A DNA stretch of 64,000 bases from Sialis fuliginosa (Eukaryota; Arthropoda; Insecta; Megaloptera; Sialidae): the NCBI GenBank assembly GCA_961205875.1, contig OY540813.1:29979001-30043000 (forward strand). The letters are read 5' to 3'. The notes beneath the pieces are model-generated. The model did no database searches and was not told the DNA's origin. It saw nothing but the letters and a program-made list of their open reading frames with translations. Made by a program: the position numbers and the translations under genes. Every line of letters begins with the position of its first letter. The stretch's first letter is position 1. Of the stretch, positions 24,643 to 36,500 are shown one piece after another.

Positions 24643-24702
24643 CAGACGGACGGACGGACGGACGGACGGACGGACGGACGGACGGACAGACAGACAGACA
24701 CG
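24643..24702 (+). repeat. (GGAC)n/(AGAC)n microsatellite
   Basis: About ten GGAC units (GACGGACGGACGGACGGACG) pass into CAGACAGACAGACA. The Asp/Gly/Arg/Thr repeat in the frame at 24503-24724 is just this array. Confidence 0.9.
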
Positions 24703-24873
24703 GAACGAAAAGTGTTTGTCTTGACGTGAAACGGATAAATAAATTTAAAATTTTGAAATTGGAGAACTTTTTTTTTATCTCAATCTGAAACGATCACATA
24801 GTTTCTCGTATCTTCGATATTGCGAGGAAGCAAAATATATGGGGAATAGCCCAATCATTTTAGATTTTTTCAC

Positions 24874-26094
24874 GAAAAAAACTGCCTAGTCGAAACTTTT
24901 GACGCAGTTGTGTGTCCCCGGCGGAGTAGATGATGAAATCACATTCTTGCCCATAAATTAGTTACCGGAAGTGTCCGCCATCTTGGATTTTGTGTTTTTG
25001 TCGATTTCAACGCGTATTTTGCATTTTTCGATAAAAAGGTTAGTAACAATTTTATAAAGAATTTAATTCTCTACAATCTTTATAAAATCAATATTGTTGA
25101 AAAAATATTATTTATTGCTAATAATAAGCAAAAAGTGTTAAAAATTAGAAGAGTGGCGAAGTTTTTTCAACTTTTATGCCATTTTTATTGAAAATAAGTG
25201 GCACATTTAAATGACAAAGTTGTAGAGGACTCAATTCCCAACAGCTTTTGTAGAGACAAGTTTTTCGTACGACGTGTAGATGACGGCAGAGAACGCGCTC
25301 AACACAGCTACGATTTTTTATGGTTGAGCCTGAATATGGTTTATTTTTCAGAAAAAAATAATAATTTGGTAACACTGTCACTGAATCAAAAAATGAATAG
25401 ACGTTAATGTAGAGGTTAAAAAATGACATTGGAAGACTTAAAACTTTACATGATGTTCCATTTAAAAAAATGTTAGTTTTTGTTATCGGGCAAAAATGGG
25501 ACATCCTGTATTGTTGAAAATAATTTTACGACGTTGATTTTTCAAACCAATAATATTATGCATAAACTTTTTTTTCTATTTCCTACTAGAAAGCCAGACA
25601 CACTATTCAACTATCGTGTATTGAACTGTGTTGTGTTCAACAGCGCGATTTCCCCCATACCACTGTGTTGAGCGCGTTCTCGGCCGTCATCTACACGTCG
25701 TACGAAAAACTTGTCTCTACAAAAGCTGTTGGGAATTGAGTCCTCTACAACTTTGTCATTTAAATGTGCCACTTATTTTCAATAAAAATGGCATAAAAGT
25801 TGAAAAAACTTCGCCACTCTTCTAATTTTTAACACTTTTTGCTTATTATTAGCAATAAATAATATTTTTTCAACAATATTGATTTTATAAAGATTGTAGA
25901 GAATTAAATTCTTTATAAAATTGTTATTAACCTTTTTATCGAAAAATGCAAAATACGCGTTGAAATCGACAAAAACACAAAATCCAAGATGGCGGACACT
26001 TTCGGTAACTAATTTATGGGCAAGAATGTGATTTCATCATCTACTCCGTCGGGGACACACAACTGCGTCAAAAGTTTCGACTAGGCAGTTTTTT
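24874..26094. mobile_element. 1.2 kb foldback element
   Basis: ACTGCCTAGTCGAAACTTTT (24881) is inverted at about 26070-26089; arms of about 450 bases are nearly identical, including GGCGGACACTT / AAGTGTCCGCC type pairs. The frames at 25145-25504 (minus) and 25628-25825 (plus) are one sequence read from both arms. Confidence 0.8.
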
Positions 26095-26102
26095 TGCATC
26101 TT

Positions 26103-26402
26103 ACATCGAATTTGATCTAAAATGATCGGGCTAGAATAAATTATAGATAATAACATACTCGATATTTTTTATCTAAAACATTTTTTTCTCATTTCAAAAA
26201 TAATTCAAAAATCCAAAAATTTACAAGAGTAAACATCCGTTTTCAGTTATTACGTTAAAAAAATCACTTGTTATATAAATATAAAATTATTCATTTTGTT
26301 CTTTCTTGTTATTTTGTTAGAAATGTTTTAATAAACAAAGAATCACGTATACAATTCACTGTTAGGTTAGGTTAGGTTAGGTATAAGAAAGTCCCAAATA
26401 AC
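26103..26402 (+). repeat. Dispersed repeat G fragment with short TTAGG run
   Basis: The reverse complement recurs at 32440-32720. At about 26361-26382 there are four GTTAG units, the insect telomere motif, directly before TATAAGAAAGTCCC. The inverted sister has CCTAACATAACCTAACCTAA. The run is too short for a telomere; it is part of the repeat end. Confidence 0.6.
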
Positions 26403-26625
26403 CTTATTTAGCCTCCACAGCCTGGACTATACTACAATACACGGACAAAATTTACTCTCGGCAAAATAATCACGCGAACTACCCTATTTCTAATAATCCT
26501 TGTTCTCAAATAATTTATTCTGAAATCACTCATTGCTAAACTTTTGTTTATACTAAGTTTTTGACATTCAAAAAATATGTACTGGGGCGGCCGACCATAT
26601 TCGCCCAGGGCGCAAAATTTAGAAA

Positions 26626-26832
26626 TACGTCCCTGCCTACCGAGTAGGTAGGTCAAAAATTAATTTAGGCTCTGACTATATTTTTTATCATTTCTAATAT
26701 TTGTAGAATTAAAATACTTTTTAAATATGTGAAATTAATTCTCAATTCAACTCTGTTCGCAAGTAATTTATAATCAACACAAAATTAATATTTTTTTTTA
26801 AATGACCTTTAAATTATCTTTGACATACGCAC
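26626..26832 (+). pseudogene. Third, gene-less promoter copy
   Basis: The sequence from TACGTCCCTGCCTACCGAG to TTGACATACGCAC matches the gene B promoter (27221-27428) with few changes, and gene A from 6669. It breaks off immediately before the point where the TATA box stands in both genes, and a family F arm follows. It is a partial duplicate with no exons behind it. Confidence 0.75.
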
Positions 26833-27219
26833 ATACAACAGTTTTACAAAAAACTTTTATTATTAATCAAAGACAAGCATGAGTCCGTTATTAACAATTT
26901 AATAAAACAAAAACAATTGAAGATATCAGGTTCTAATTTTCAGTGAATATTCTGTACTACAGATTGTTTATTTTCCAGAGGTATTAACATAAAAAACGTT
27001 AAAATTTTATAAGTTATTACAGCTTAAAAAAAGTGTGTTTTCAGCCATTTTAATCAGCGTAGCGAATAAAAATAATGAATTTTTTAATTATTTTCAAAAT
27101 GGAGGTTATAGGGAATTTTATAGCGAGTAACTTATATTTAAAACTTTTTTTTGTATAATACTTATTTAGACCGCTATTTAGCAAAAATCCGAAAATCTGA
27201 AGAATTTTGTAATTGAATC
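26833..27219. mobile_element. Single arm of foldback family F
   Basis: It matches 10570-10955 and 15400-15608, with GTTATTAACAATTTAATAAA and CATTTTAATCAGCGTAG. Only one arm is present. It separates two direct copies of the promoter segment. Confidence 0.7.
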
Positions 27220-27220
27220 A

Positions 27221-27493
27221 TACGTCCCTGCCTACCGAGTAGGTAGGTCAAAAATTAATTTAGGCTCTGGCTATATTTTTTATCATTTCTAATATTTATA
27301 GAATTAAAATACTTTTTAAATATGTGAAATTAATTCTCGATTCAACTCTGTTCGCAAGTAATTTATAATCAACACCAAATTAATATTTGTTTTCTTAAAT
27401 GACCTTTAAATTATCTTTGACATTCGCACTATATAAGGGGAAGACTAAATTTACACAAACTATTTAAGTTGCATAGATTTTGTTAAATTCAAA
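27221..27493 (+). promoter_or_regulatory. Promoter and 5' UTR of gene B
   Basis: TATATAAG at 27430-27437 stands 64 bases before the ATG, exactly as in gene A. The flanking bases are nearly identical to A, so both genes probably share an expression pattern. Confidence 0.65.
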
Positions 27494-27544
27494 ATGTATC
27501 TCAAATTGTTTACTTTGATCTTGTTAGCTATAGCTACTATTCAG
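27494..27544 (+). CDS. Gene B exon 1 (signal peptide)
   Basis: Seventeen codons, one change from A (Thr to Ala at residue 14). The donor reads CAG|GTGCTT. Intron 1 is 88 bases. Confidence 0.7.
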
Positions 27545-30500
27545 GTGCTTTGTTAATTTTATACATGTTTTATAGTTTTTATATATACGAGTATAATATA
27601 AAAATATTATTCTAATGTAATTAAAATTTCAGTGCAATGTTATAAAAAATGAAAATATTGATGATAAAATATCAAGAATAGAAACACATGCTACAAAGTT
27701 AAATGGAGTTTTCAAATTTGCAATAGAATGCGATTTAGAAAAACCATATTACTTCGAAGCTATGAAGAATTTAATCCAGCAAAAAATGGATATACTGGAA
27801 ACAAGATATTTTAAATATTTAAACAACACATTAGAACAAGTAAGTTACAATAAATGGTTTTACAGTCGGGACTCGTTTATTCGAAGTTTCGTTTATCTAA
27901 AATGCCGAGTTTCGTTTATTCGTAATTTTTTCTCCTCCTTCACCTCCCACCATTCTCGAGTCATGGCGTAAACGAACATATTTTTGAAATTTTTGTAGAA
28001 TTAATTAGAGCATTTGTGTTCATCTCATATACAAGACTTTGACTGTACAATATTTTTCAAAAGATTTTAATTTTTTTGATATTCATTGCATGCTACGAAC
28101 GCAACGAAAATCATATCAAATAAGTACAAATTCGACATTGCAAAATCATAGAAAGCTGTCAAAATCACATAACGTATTGCCAACTTAAGAATAGTAAAAA
28201 TTACACTTTCCGGATAGACAAAATTGTCTGTGATAGCTTTTTCATGATTTTGCAATGTCGAATTTGAACTTTTTTGATTGTATATGTTGTTAAAATATCA
28301 AAAAATACGAAGACAAGAATAAATAAAGGATTTCTTGTAATTGATATTCTATTATACATTTATAACATTTGAATACATCTTCGTGGTGACGTCAATTCCC
28401 GCGCCAACGCTGATTGGTCAAGGATCTATACATTACTTGCTGGGAGCCCTTCTCGACTTCGAATAAACGCGACTTTTCCTCAATTCAAAACGATTCAGAA
28501 GGCTTCGAATAAACGAGACTCGACTGTATTTATTTATTCGGTTTTTATTGAATTCTATAATTAATTAAACTAATTACAGGCTCGCCAAACAGGAAAAGTT
28601 CACAATATTCCGGTAGATTCGGTTTACTTTTCTATATTTGCTGAAGTAATTGATGATCAAGAATTTCTCCGATTATCTAACGTAAGAGTAGACGAACTAG
28701 TCACTGATATAAACATCAGAAAAATATTTTACGAAACAAATGAACGGTTATATGCCTCCACTGTGAATTTTATGAAAGATGCTTCGAATTTGGTAATTGG
28801 TTTTAACGTTTACAAAATGTAGCATTATTGTAGGACTATGCATTTGTACTTTTGATATGTAAGTACTTTGATTTTATAATGAGTAGAGGATGGTGACATT
28901 TAAATGCATTTACCTTCGCTTCAATTATAAAAAATAAATACCTTTTATTTAAAAGAACGCAAAAATGTCATTTTGAACAATTTTTATTATAAAATATTTT
29001 TTAAGTATGGTTTATTGTTCTTGAAATGGAAAATACACCATTCCATTTTTTTAAAAGTTGCCTATTGCCCAAGCGAAGCTAGTGAAGGATTTTGATGCTT
29101 ATAAACTTTCATCTTAACATAATAGTTATTTGTGTAACTAGGGTGCAAATAGCAGTTTTTCGCACCAGTGGGAATGTTAGTTAGTCGAGCCACCAGCCGA
29201 GACTAACAATCACATGAATGCGAAAAACGCTTTTTACGCCCAATATTTTTTCTACAACCCTATTTATTAGGTATATAATATTAACAATAATATAATATAA
29301 TAATAATTAATTTATATACTTTGCTATATTAATATTAAAATTCAACTCAAGTATGCTTTGGACAAAATTTTTGACAGTTCTATTTTCATTAAAATGTGTT
29401 TCTTAATTTGTTGAAAAATAACATAAGTGTGCATCATCAGAAATATCAGAAGCTGCAATTTTAAAACTATCTGCAAAATCTAAATTCATTTATAAAAATT
29501 ACACATAATACCATAATTGTGCCAAGAAAAAATCCTTATGGTATATTGTTTATAATTTATTTAATTTTATTAATATTTTTTTTCGTTACAATAATTAATA
29601 TAGTACTTATAGTAGCGTCGAATTATATTTTTTCGTGAAATCTCTTAGTAGTGAAATTTTTTTAACTAAATCGCTTGCTTTTGGATTCAGGAATATGTGT
29701 GTAAGTTTTCCGGATTCTCAGTGCTCCGGAACAGGGTCAAAAATGCCTTTGTTTATAACGAATTAAGTTTTTTTGACGATAGTTCGGCTAATATTTTGAA
29801 TAAAAAAAAATTAAAAAATATGAAATGATGCGCTATAAAAATACAAATAAAATGACCCAGGGTAGCGGTCAAATGGTCATTCCGTTCACCCGTAAAAAAA
29901 TGAAAACCGCGGAAAAAACGATATTTTTAAAGTTAAGATAAAAAAATAAATAAAACTCTTAATTTTTTTTAAATATCTTCAAAAGATAGCTTTTAACGGT
30001 ACAAACTGATTTGCAACATCTCATCTCATAGATTTTGTTTAAACGGCCACAATAAAAAAACTAAGAAATTTTTTGAAGGTCAAATTCATTGGGTGCAAAT
30101 AGTGTAGAGCCAAATTTTATTTTTTTTAAATGTGGGTTTTAAAGAGTACTATCTAATTTTTAAAAATTATTTTTTTCAATCACTCTTTGACCCTCTGAAA
30201 ACCACCCTCAAAATTTGAATTTTAAATATTAATACATAAGTCTACAATTCATGTTGTCTTGGAAACAGATGCAATTAAATTTAAATTAATAAATAAATAA
30301 TTGTATTTTTATTGTTTATAACAAATTAGAAGCATTTATATACAGATATTATTTCATATTTGAATTCTACGGAAAAAAGATGAGATGTTACACATCAGTT
30401 TGTACCGTTAAAACCTATCTTTTGAAAATATTTAAAACAAATTAAGAGTTTTATTTATTTTTTTATCTTAACTTTAAAAATATTGTGTTTTCCGCGGTTT

Positions 30501-33500
30501 TTATTTTTTTACAAGTGAACGGAATGACCTTTTTATTTCTACCCTGTGTCATTTTTTTTGTATTTTCATAGCGCATCATCTCATATTTTTAAATTTTTTT
30601 TTATTCAAAATATTAGCCGAACTATCGTCAAAAAACCTTAATTTGTTACAAACAAAAGCATTTTTGACCCTGTTCCGGAGCACTGAGAATCCGGAAAACT
30701 TACACACATATTCTTGAACCCAAAAACAAGCGATTTAGTAAAAAAAAATTTCATTACTAAGAGATTTCACGAAACAGCTTTTTTTCAGATAAATCGACGC
30801 TACTATTAAATTTTAGTAATTTATTTAATACTACACTCACGGAAAAAATTAAAAGACCACTTTTATTTTTCGAAAAAATTGCTCATTTTCAAAGTAATGC
30901 CGATAGGTCAAATATGATCCGTTTTTTACTTATAGGATATGAAAATTGAAAGAAATTTTATCATCTTTTCGAATTTAGGGATATTTTGGTGTTATTAAAC
31001 TGATTTTTGTGACCAAATCGCGGTTTAATAAAAAATAAAAAAATTGTTTTTTTTTGCAATTTTGAAAGATACCCATGGGGATGTTAAATTTTTTTTCTAA
31101 AATTTCAAGATAACCATTTTGTAGGAAATTTTTTCAGCTTTAAAAGGCTTTTTCAAATTTGTTTTATAATTTTTTGGTGTCGCGATATTCGAGTTTGAAT
31201 GAAAAAAGTACCAAAAAGTTTTAAACGACCATAAAGGGCCTAATGTTGGTCGCACAGAAAAGAACAAAAAAGAATATTAAAGCTTAAATAATCATCTATT
31301 GTCTAGTAGCATTTAAAAAAAAATTATTTTAACTTAACCCTTCAAATACGAAAACCAAAACAATGTTCGAATATAAATAATCCTGTAAAAATAACCTTTT
31401 TTTAATCATAGACCTAATGTTTAAAATGTATCCAGAAATTATGTTCTATCAAAGAATATGAAAGTTAGACTTATTACCTTCTATGTGAACAAAGATTCCA
31501 GTAAAAATCTTTTAATTTGGCTGAGAAATTGCATTTTGAATTTTTTATATACGTTTAAGTCTTGACCGTACTTTTTATAACAAGTTTTTCTTTGGGATTT
31601 TTTTTCGAAAAACAATCAATTTTTGAGAAAAATTGTAAGAGGGAAAAAGTTTTTCTTTCTTGTTAAAGAATATTCATAATTTTTTTCAGATGTTTTATAT
31701 CAATATTGTGGGATCAAGTTTATTTTTAATAGGGTACTTTTTCATTCAAACTTAAATATCTCGGCATCAAAAGATGTGACAATCATTTACAAAAAAGCAT
31801 TTTGAAGCTGAGAAAATTTACTAAATGATGAATATCATTGAATTTTGAATAAAAATTATATATCCCCGTGTAAAATTTCCATAATTGCAAAAAATTTCAA
31901 TTTTCCAATTTTTAGTCAACTGCGTGTGGTCATGAAAAAACGTTCAACAACATATGAAAGACTCTTGATTTCGACAGTTAAATTAATTTTCATTGAATTT
32001 TCACCGCTTATTCGTTCAAAGTAACTGAATTTTTTTTTGTCCGCACGTAGTGGACTAAAAAAAATTAATTATTTATTTGCAGTTATAGAAATTTCACACG
32101 GAGATGTATGATTTTTTTTTCAAAATTCCATGATATTCATCATTTAGTAAATTTTCTCAGCTTCAAAATGCTTTTTTTTAAATGATTGTCACATTTTTTG
32201 ATGCCGAGATATTCAAGTTTGAATGAAAAAGTACCCTATTAAAAATAAACTTGATCCCACAATATTGATATAAAACATCTGAAAAAAATTATGAATATTC
32301 TTTAACAAGAAAGAAAAACTTTTTCCCTCTTACAATTTTTCTCAAAAATTGATTGTTTTTCGAAAAAAAAAAATCCCAAAGAAAAACTTGTTATAAAAAG
32401 TACGGTCAAGTCCTAAACGTATAAAAAATATCTGTCTTGGGAACCACGGGACTTTCTTATACCTAACATAACCTAACCTAACAGTGAATTGTATACGTGT
32501 TCTTTGTTTATTAAAACATTTCTAACAAACTAACAAGAAAGAACAAAATGAATAATTTTATATTTATATAACAAGTGATTTTTTTAACGTAATAACTGAA
32601 AACGGATGTTTACTCTTGTAAATTTTTGGATTTTTGAATTATTTTTGAAATAAGAAAAAAATGTTTAAGAAATGTCGAGTATGTTATTATCTATAATTTA
32701 TTCCCCATACATTTTTTTCCAACATTTATGATTTAGCCAGAAAGAATTTTTTTATGTAATTATTTAGATTCACCTACACAGTTCACTCTCAGTATTACGT
32801 ATAAGAAAGTCCCATGTTACCTACGGCAAATACACACACTGTTCAATCTCTGTAATACGTATAAGAAAGTCCCATGACACTCATGGCAGATATTTTTCTC
32901 CTCTGTTATGAACCATTTGAATTATAACTTTTTTTTTTCAAAAATTCGTTTTTTCAAAAAATTAAAAAATCGACGTAGGTAAACATCCGTATCCGGTTGA
33001 AAGATCGTTTTCAAAAATAGGACGTTTTCTTCCCAGCCAAAAATTAATCTTAAATATAAAATATCACCCTTCTACGATTTGTCGTATTTGAGTTACAGCG
33101 CTTACAGACAGACAGACAGTCAGACAGACGGACACACAGACATCATGGCGAAAATAGTCAGAATGGATTAAGGGAAGGTCAAAATAGATAATTCCGTCAA
33201 AATCCGAGGTTCGAAAAAAATCGGCTTCACTATACTTACTTATACTAATGTATATTTCATATACATAAAATCTTTGTTCACATAGAAGGTGATAAGTCTA
33301 ACTTTCATATTCTTTGATAGAACTTAATTTCTGGATACATTTTAAACATTAGGTCTATGATTAAAAAAAGGTTATTTTTACAGGATTATTTAAATTCGAA
33401 TATTGTTTTGTTTTTCGTATTTGAAGGGTTAAGTTAAAATAATTTTTTTTTTAAATGCTACTAGACAATAGGTGATTATTTAAGCTTTAATATTCTTTTT

Positions 33501-36500
33501 TTTTTCTGTGCGACCAACATTAGGCCCTTTATGGTCGTTTAAAACTTTTTGGTACTTTTTCATTCTAACTCGAATATCGCGACACCAAAAAATTATAAAA
33601 CAAATTTGAAAAAGCCTTTTAAAACTGAAAAAATTTCCTACAAAATGGTTATCTTGAAATTTTAGAAAAAAAATTTAACATCCCCGTGGGCATCTTTCAA
33701 AATTGCAAAAAATATCAATTTTTTTATTTTTTATTAAACCGCGATTTGGTCACAAAAATAAGTTTAATAACACCAAAATAACCCTAAATTCGAAAAGATG
33801 ATAAAATTTCCTTCAATTTTCATATCCTATAAGTAAAAAACGGATCATATTTGACCTATCGGCATTACTTTGAAAATGAGCAATTTTTTCGAAAAATAAA
33901 AGTGGTCCTTTAATTTTTTCCGTGAGTGTATATAGATAGGAAGTGAGTGGACATAATATAACAACCGGCAACTATGTTTAGATTCATATACCTGAAACCT
34001 AAAAGAACTTAAAAAGTCAAGGTGCCAGTCGGTAATTGGGTGCAATTTTTTTTAATGCGCGAAAAGGCCCTACAAAATGAAAAAAATGTTTTTTTAAATC
34101 AAAACTTTTTTTGTATCATCGTTAGGCATTTCCGCTTAAAAAGGTCCTTAAACTCATAACTGTAACTCTAACTAATTTATTTGTTATAATTTTTTTAAAG
34201 TTCATAAAACCTTAGATTTGGGTGTTTTCAATCATGAAAATGTACACTTTAAAATATAACAACCCGGGAAAAAATTTCAGATCTGAAGTGATCTCGGTTG
34301 ATCTTCATTTTGGAACAAATCAGATCTTTTTAGATCTTTGTAGATCGTTGTAGGTCTTTGCAGATAGTTGTAGGTCTCTGTAGATCTTTGTAGATCGTGA
34401 TCTTTGCAGATCGTTGTAGATCGTTGTAGGTCTTTGCAGATAGTTGTAGATATTTGCAGATTGTTATAGATATTTGCAGATCGTGATCTTAATAGATCGT
34501 TGTTGATCTTTGCAGATAGTTGTAGGTCGTTGTAGGTCGTTGCAGATCTTTGTAGATCGCTATTGATCTTTGTAAATCGTTGCAGATCTTTGCAGATCGT
34601 GATCTTTATAGATCGTTGTAGATCTTTGCAGATCGTTGTAAATCTTTACAGATCGTTGTTGATCTTTGTAGATCGTTGTACATCATTGCAGATCGTCGTA
34701 GATCGTGAGATTGAAACGTATTGTTTGTATTTTAATCAATTTAAAAAAAATATGTGTATTTGTTATTTTAACAATACGGGCCTTAAATATTACTTAATAC
34801 GTGTCTGGACTTTTTTTTTCATTTTATTAAATTTAATAATAATATCTTATGTTTCTATGCTGTATTAACAGTAAATATTGAATTTTTCTCTGTTTCGCTA
34901 CTTATGGTATTCATTATAGAAAATCGTAAATATCTCGACTCCTGTGCTAGATAGAGGGTTGTTTTGCCCCCCATACCCCTGGTATCCTGAAGTATTTTTC
35001 CCACTGGATCGAATGAGACCAATTACAACCCTTCATCTGTGACAGGGGGTGAGTTGTGAATTTATTTATTAATTTAATACACGGGCCTCAAATATCATTC
35101 AGTACGTTTCTGTACAATTTTTTTTTAATTGATTAAATTATAAACAAGGTTTCTATATAGTATATGTGTATTTGTTATTTAAGGTAGACAAAAGTTTATT
35201 TATGAATAAGTAGGTACATATTATTATGTATGTATAATATATAAATATCGCAACATAGCTCTCGCCAACACAGTATTTTCACTTTCATTCGTATATAAGC
35301 CAAGTTGGATCAGTTAGTAATAAGGTAATACAATACATATATGGTGGTTCTCTTCTCCTGGATTGCTCTTCGAACCCAGTTACTGTGGGAAGTCAAGCTG
35401 TGTGTGTGTACAAAAACATAATCAAATCCCCGATCTACGCAGATCTGTTTTGATCTGTGTTGATCTACGCAGATCAACACAGATCTACGCAGATCTGTGT
35501 TGATCTGTTTTGATCTGTGTTGATCTACGCAGATCAACACAGATCTGTGTTGATCTGCGTTGATATGTTCCAAAATGGAGATCAAAACAGATCTGTAAAA
35601 ATGCAGATCTGATTTGATCACTTTAGATCTGAAATTTTTTCCCGGGAAATAAATGAGTAGAGTTACAGTTATGAGTGTAAGGACCTTTTTTAAGCGGAAA
35701 GGCCTAACGATGATACAAAAAAAGTTTTGATTTAACAAAACATTTTTTTCCTTTTGTAGGGCCTTTTCGCGCTTAAATAAAATTGCACCCAAGTACCGAC
35801 TGGCACCTTGACTTTTTAAGTTCTTTGAGGTCTCAGGTATATGAATCTGAACATAGTTACCGGTTGTCATATTATGTCCACTCACTTCCTTCTAGCTCCC
35901 GATCTAATAATACAATAGTATTTATAAAATGTATGTGTTACTATGAAAACCAGTCAACACTTTTGCGCATAATTTTATAATATATTATATGAAATGCCTA
36001 CTCCTATAATAATGTCACACCCTGTTTTACTTATATTTTCATAAAGCAAATTATACAGGGTGTCTAAATACCAGTGGACAGTATGGAGATCTCGGAAACT
36101 ATAAGAGATAGAGATTCGGTTAAATGAGAGAAAAGTTACCTTTAAGAGGGGACAGTTCAATGCTGTATTTATATTTTACAAAAATTTGATAGACTACTAG
36201 ATGGGTTTAGTATTGTCTATTTAGAAATATTTTTTTAATTTTCAGAAATCTCGTAGTTTTTGAGATATGAGACAAACTTATGTTTTCTTAAATAAAAGCA
36301 ATATGAATTTTATAATTTTTAAACGGAAGATTTTATTACCTTTTAAACGATATGCAACTTGATGTACTTAAATAAAAATATGTTTTTTTTTTTAAATAAA
36401 ATAGCTTATAAGTAAATTTTTAATTATTTTTAAAAATATTGTTATTGATACCCATAGCCATGTTTGTCTGGTAATGTGTATTAATTAAATAATGTCTTTT

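Larger units (their letters stand above)
24000..24860 (+). repeat. Dispersed repeat R, copy 1
   Basis: Starting at ACATCTGCCAAGTAAATGC, this segment is repeated in direct orientation at 40134-40630, which lacks an inner 180 bases and the tail. Shared landmarks are CACAGTGCTTCCTCGTGC, CACACGATTTTGATGATTT and CGTATCTTCGATATTGCGAG. Confidence 0.75.
34262..35647. mobile_element. Nested element with CCCGGGAAAAAATTTCAGAT ends
   Basis: CCCGGGAAAAAATTTCAGAT at 34263 and its exact complement ending at about 35646 bound the element; the ends continue with GATCTGAAGTGATC-type sequence. The interior is a left GATC array, about 700 bases of AT-rich DNA with a Helitron fragment, and a right GATC array. 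Confidence 0.7.
33934..35900. mobile_element. Foldback carrying GATC minisatellites
   Basis: GGAAGTGAGTGGACATAATA (about 33939) is inverted near 35870-35889, with arms of about 240 bases (GTCAAGGTGCCAGTCGGTA landmark). A second element is nested inside (34262-35647). Confidence 0.75.

Noticed and set aside
25145..25825. 119-codon minus-strand frame and matching plus-strand frame
   Set aside because: Both come from the arms of the foldback 24874-26094; the shared peptide is read from inverted copies.
26361..26382. Chromosome end or true telomere
   Set aside because: Only four TTAGG-type units, internal, within a dispersed repeat.
34563..34868. 101-codon frame with periodic RSLQIV-type peptide
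   Set aside because: Direct translation of the GATC minisatellite; frame ends in AT-rich DNA and has no other support.
35310..35885. 191-codon minus-strand frame, the longest in the window
   Set aside because: Spans a foldback arm and the right GATC array (QHRSKQI-type repeats). A long frame is expected from a stop-poor repeat; no domain or splice evidence.
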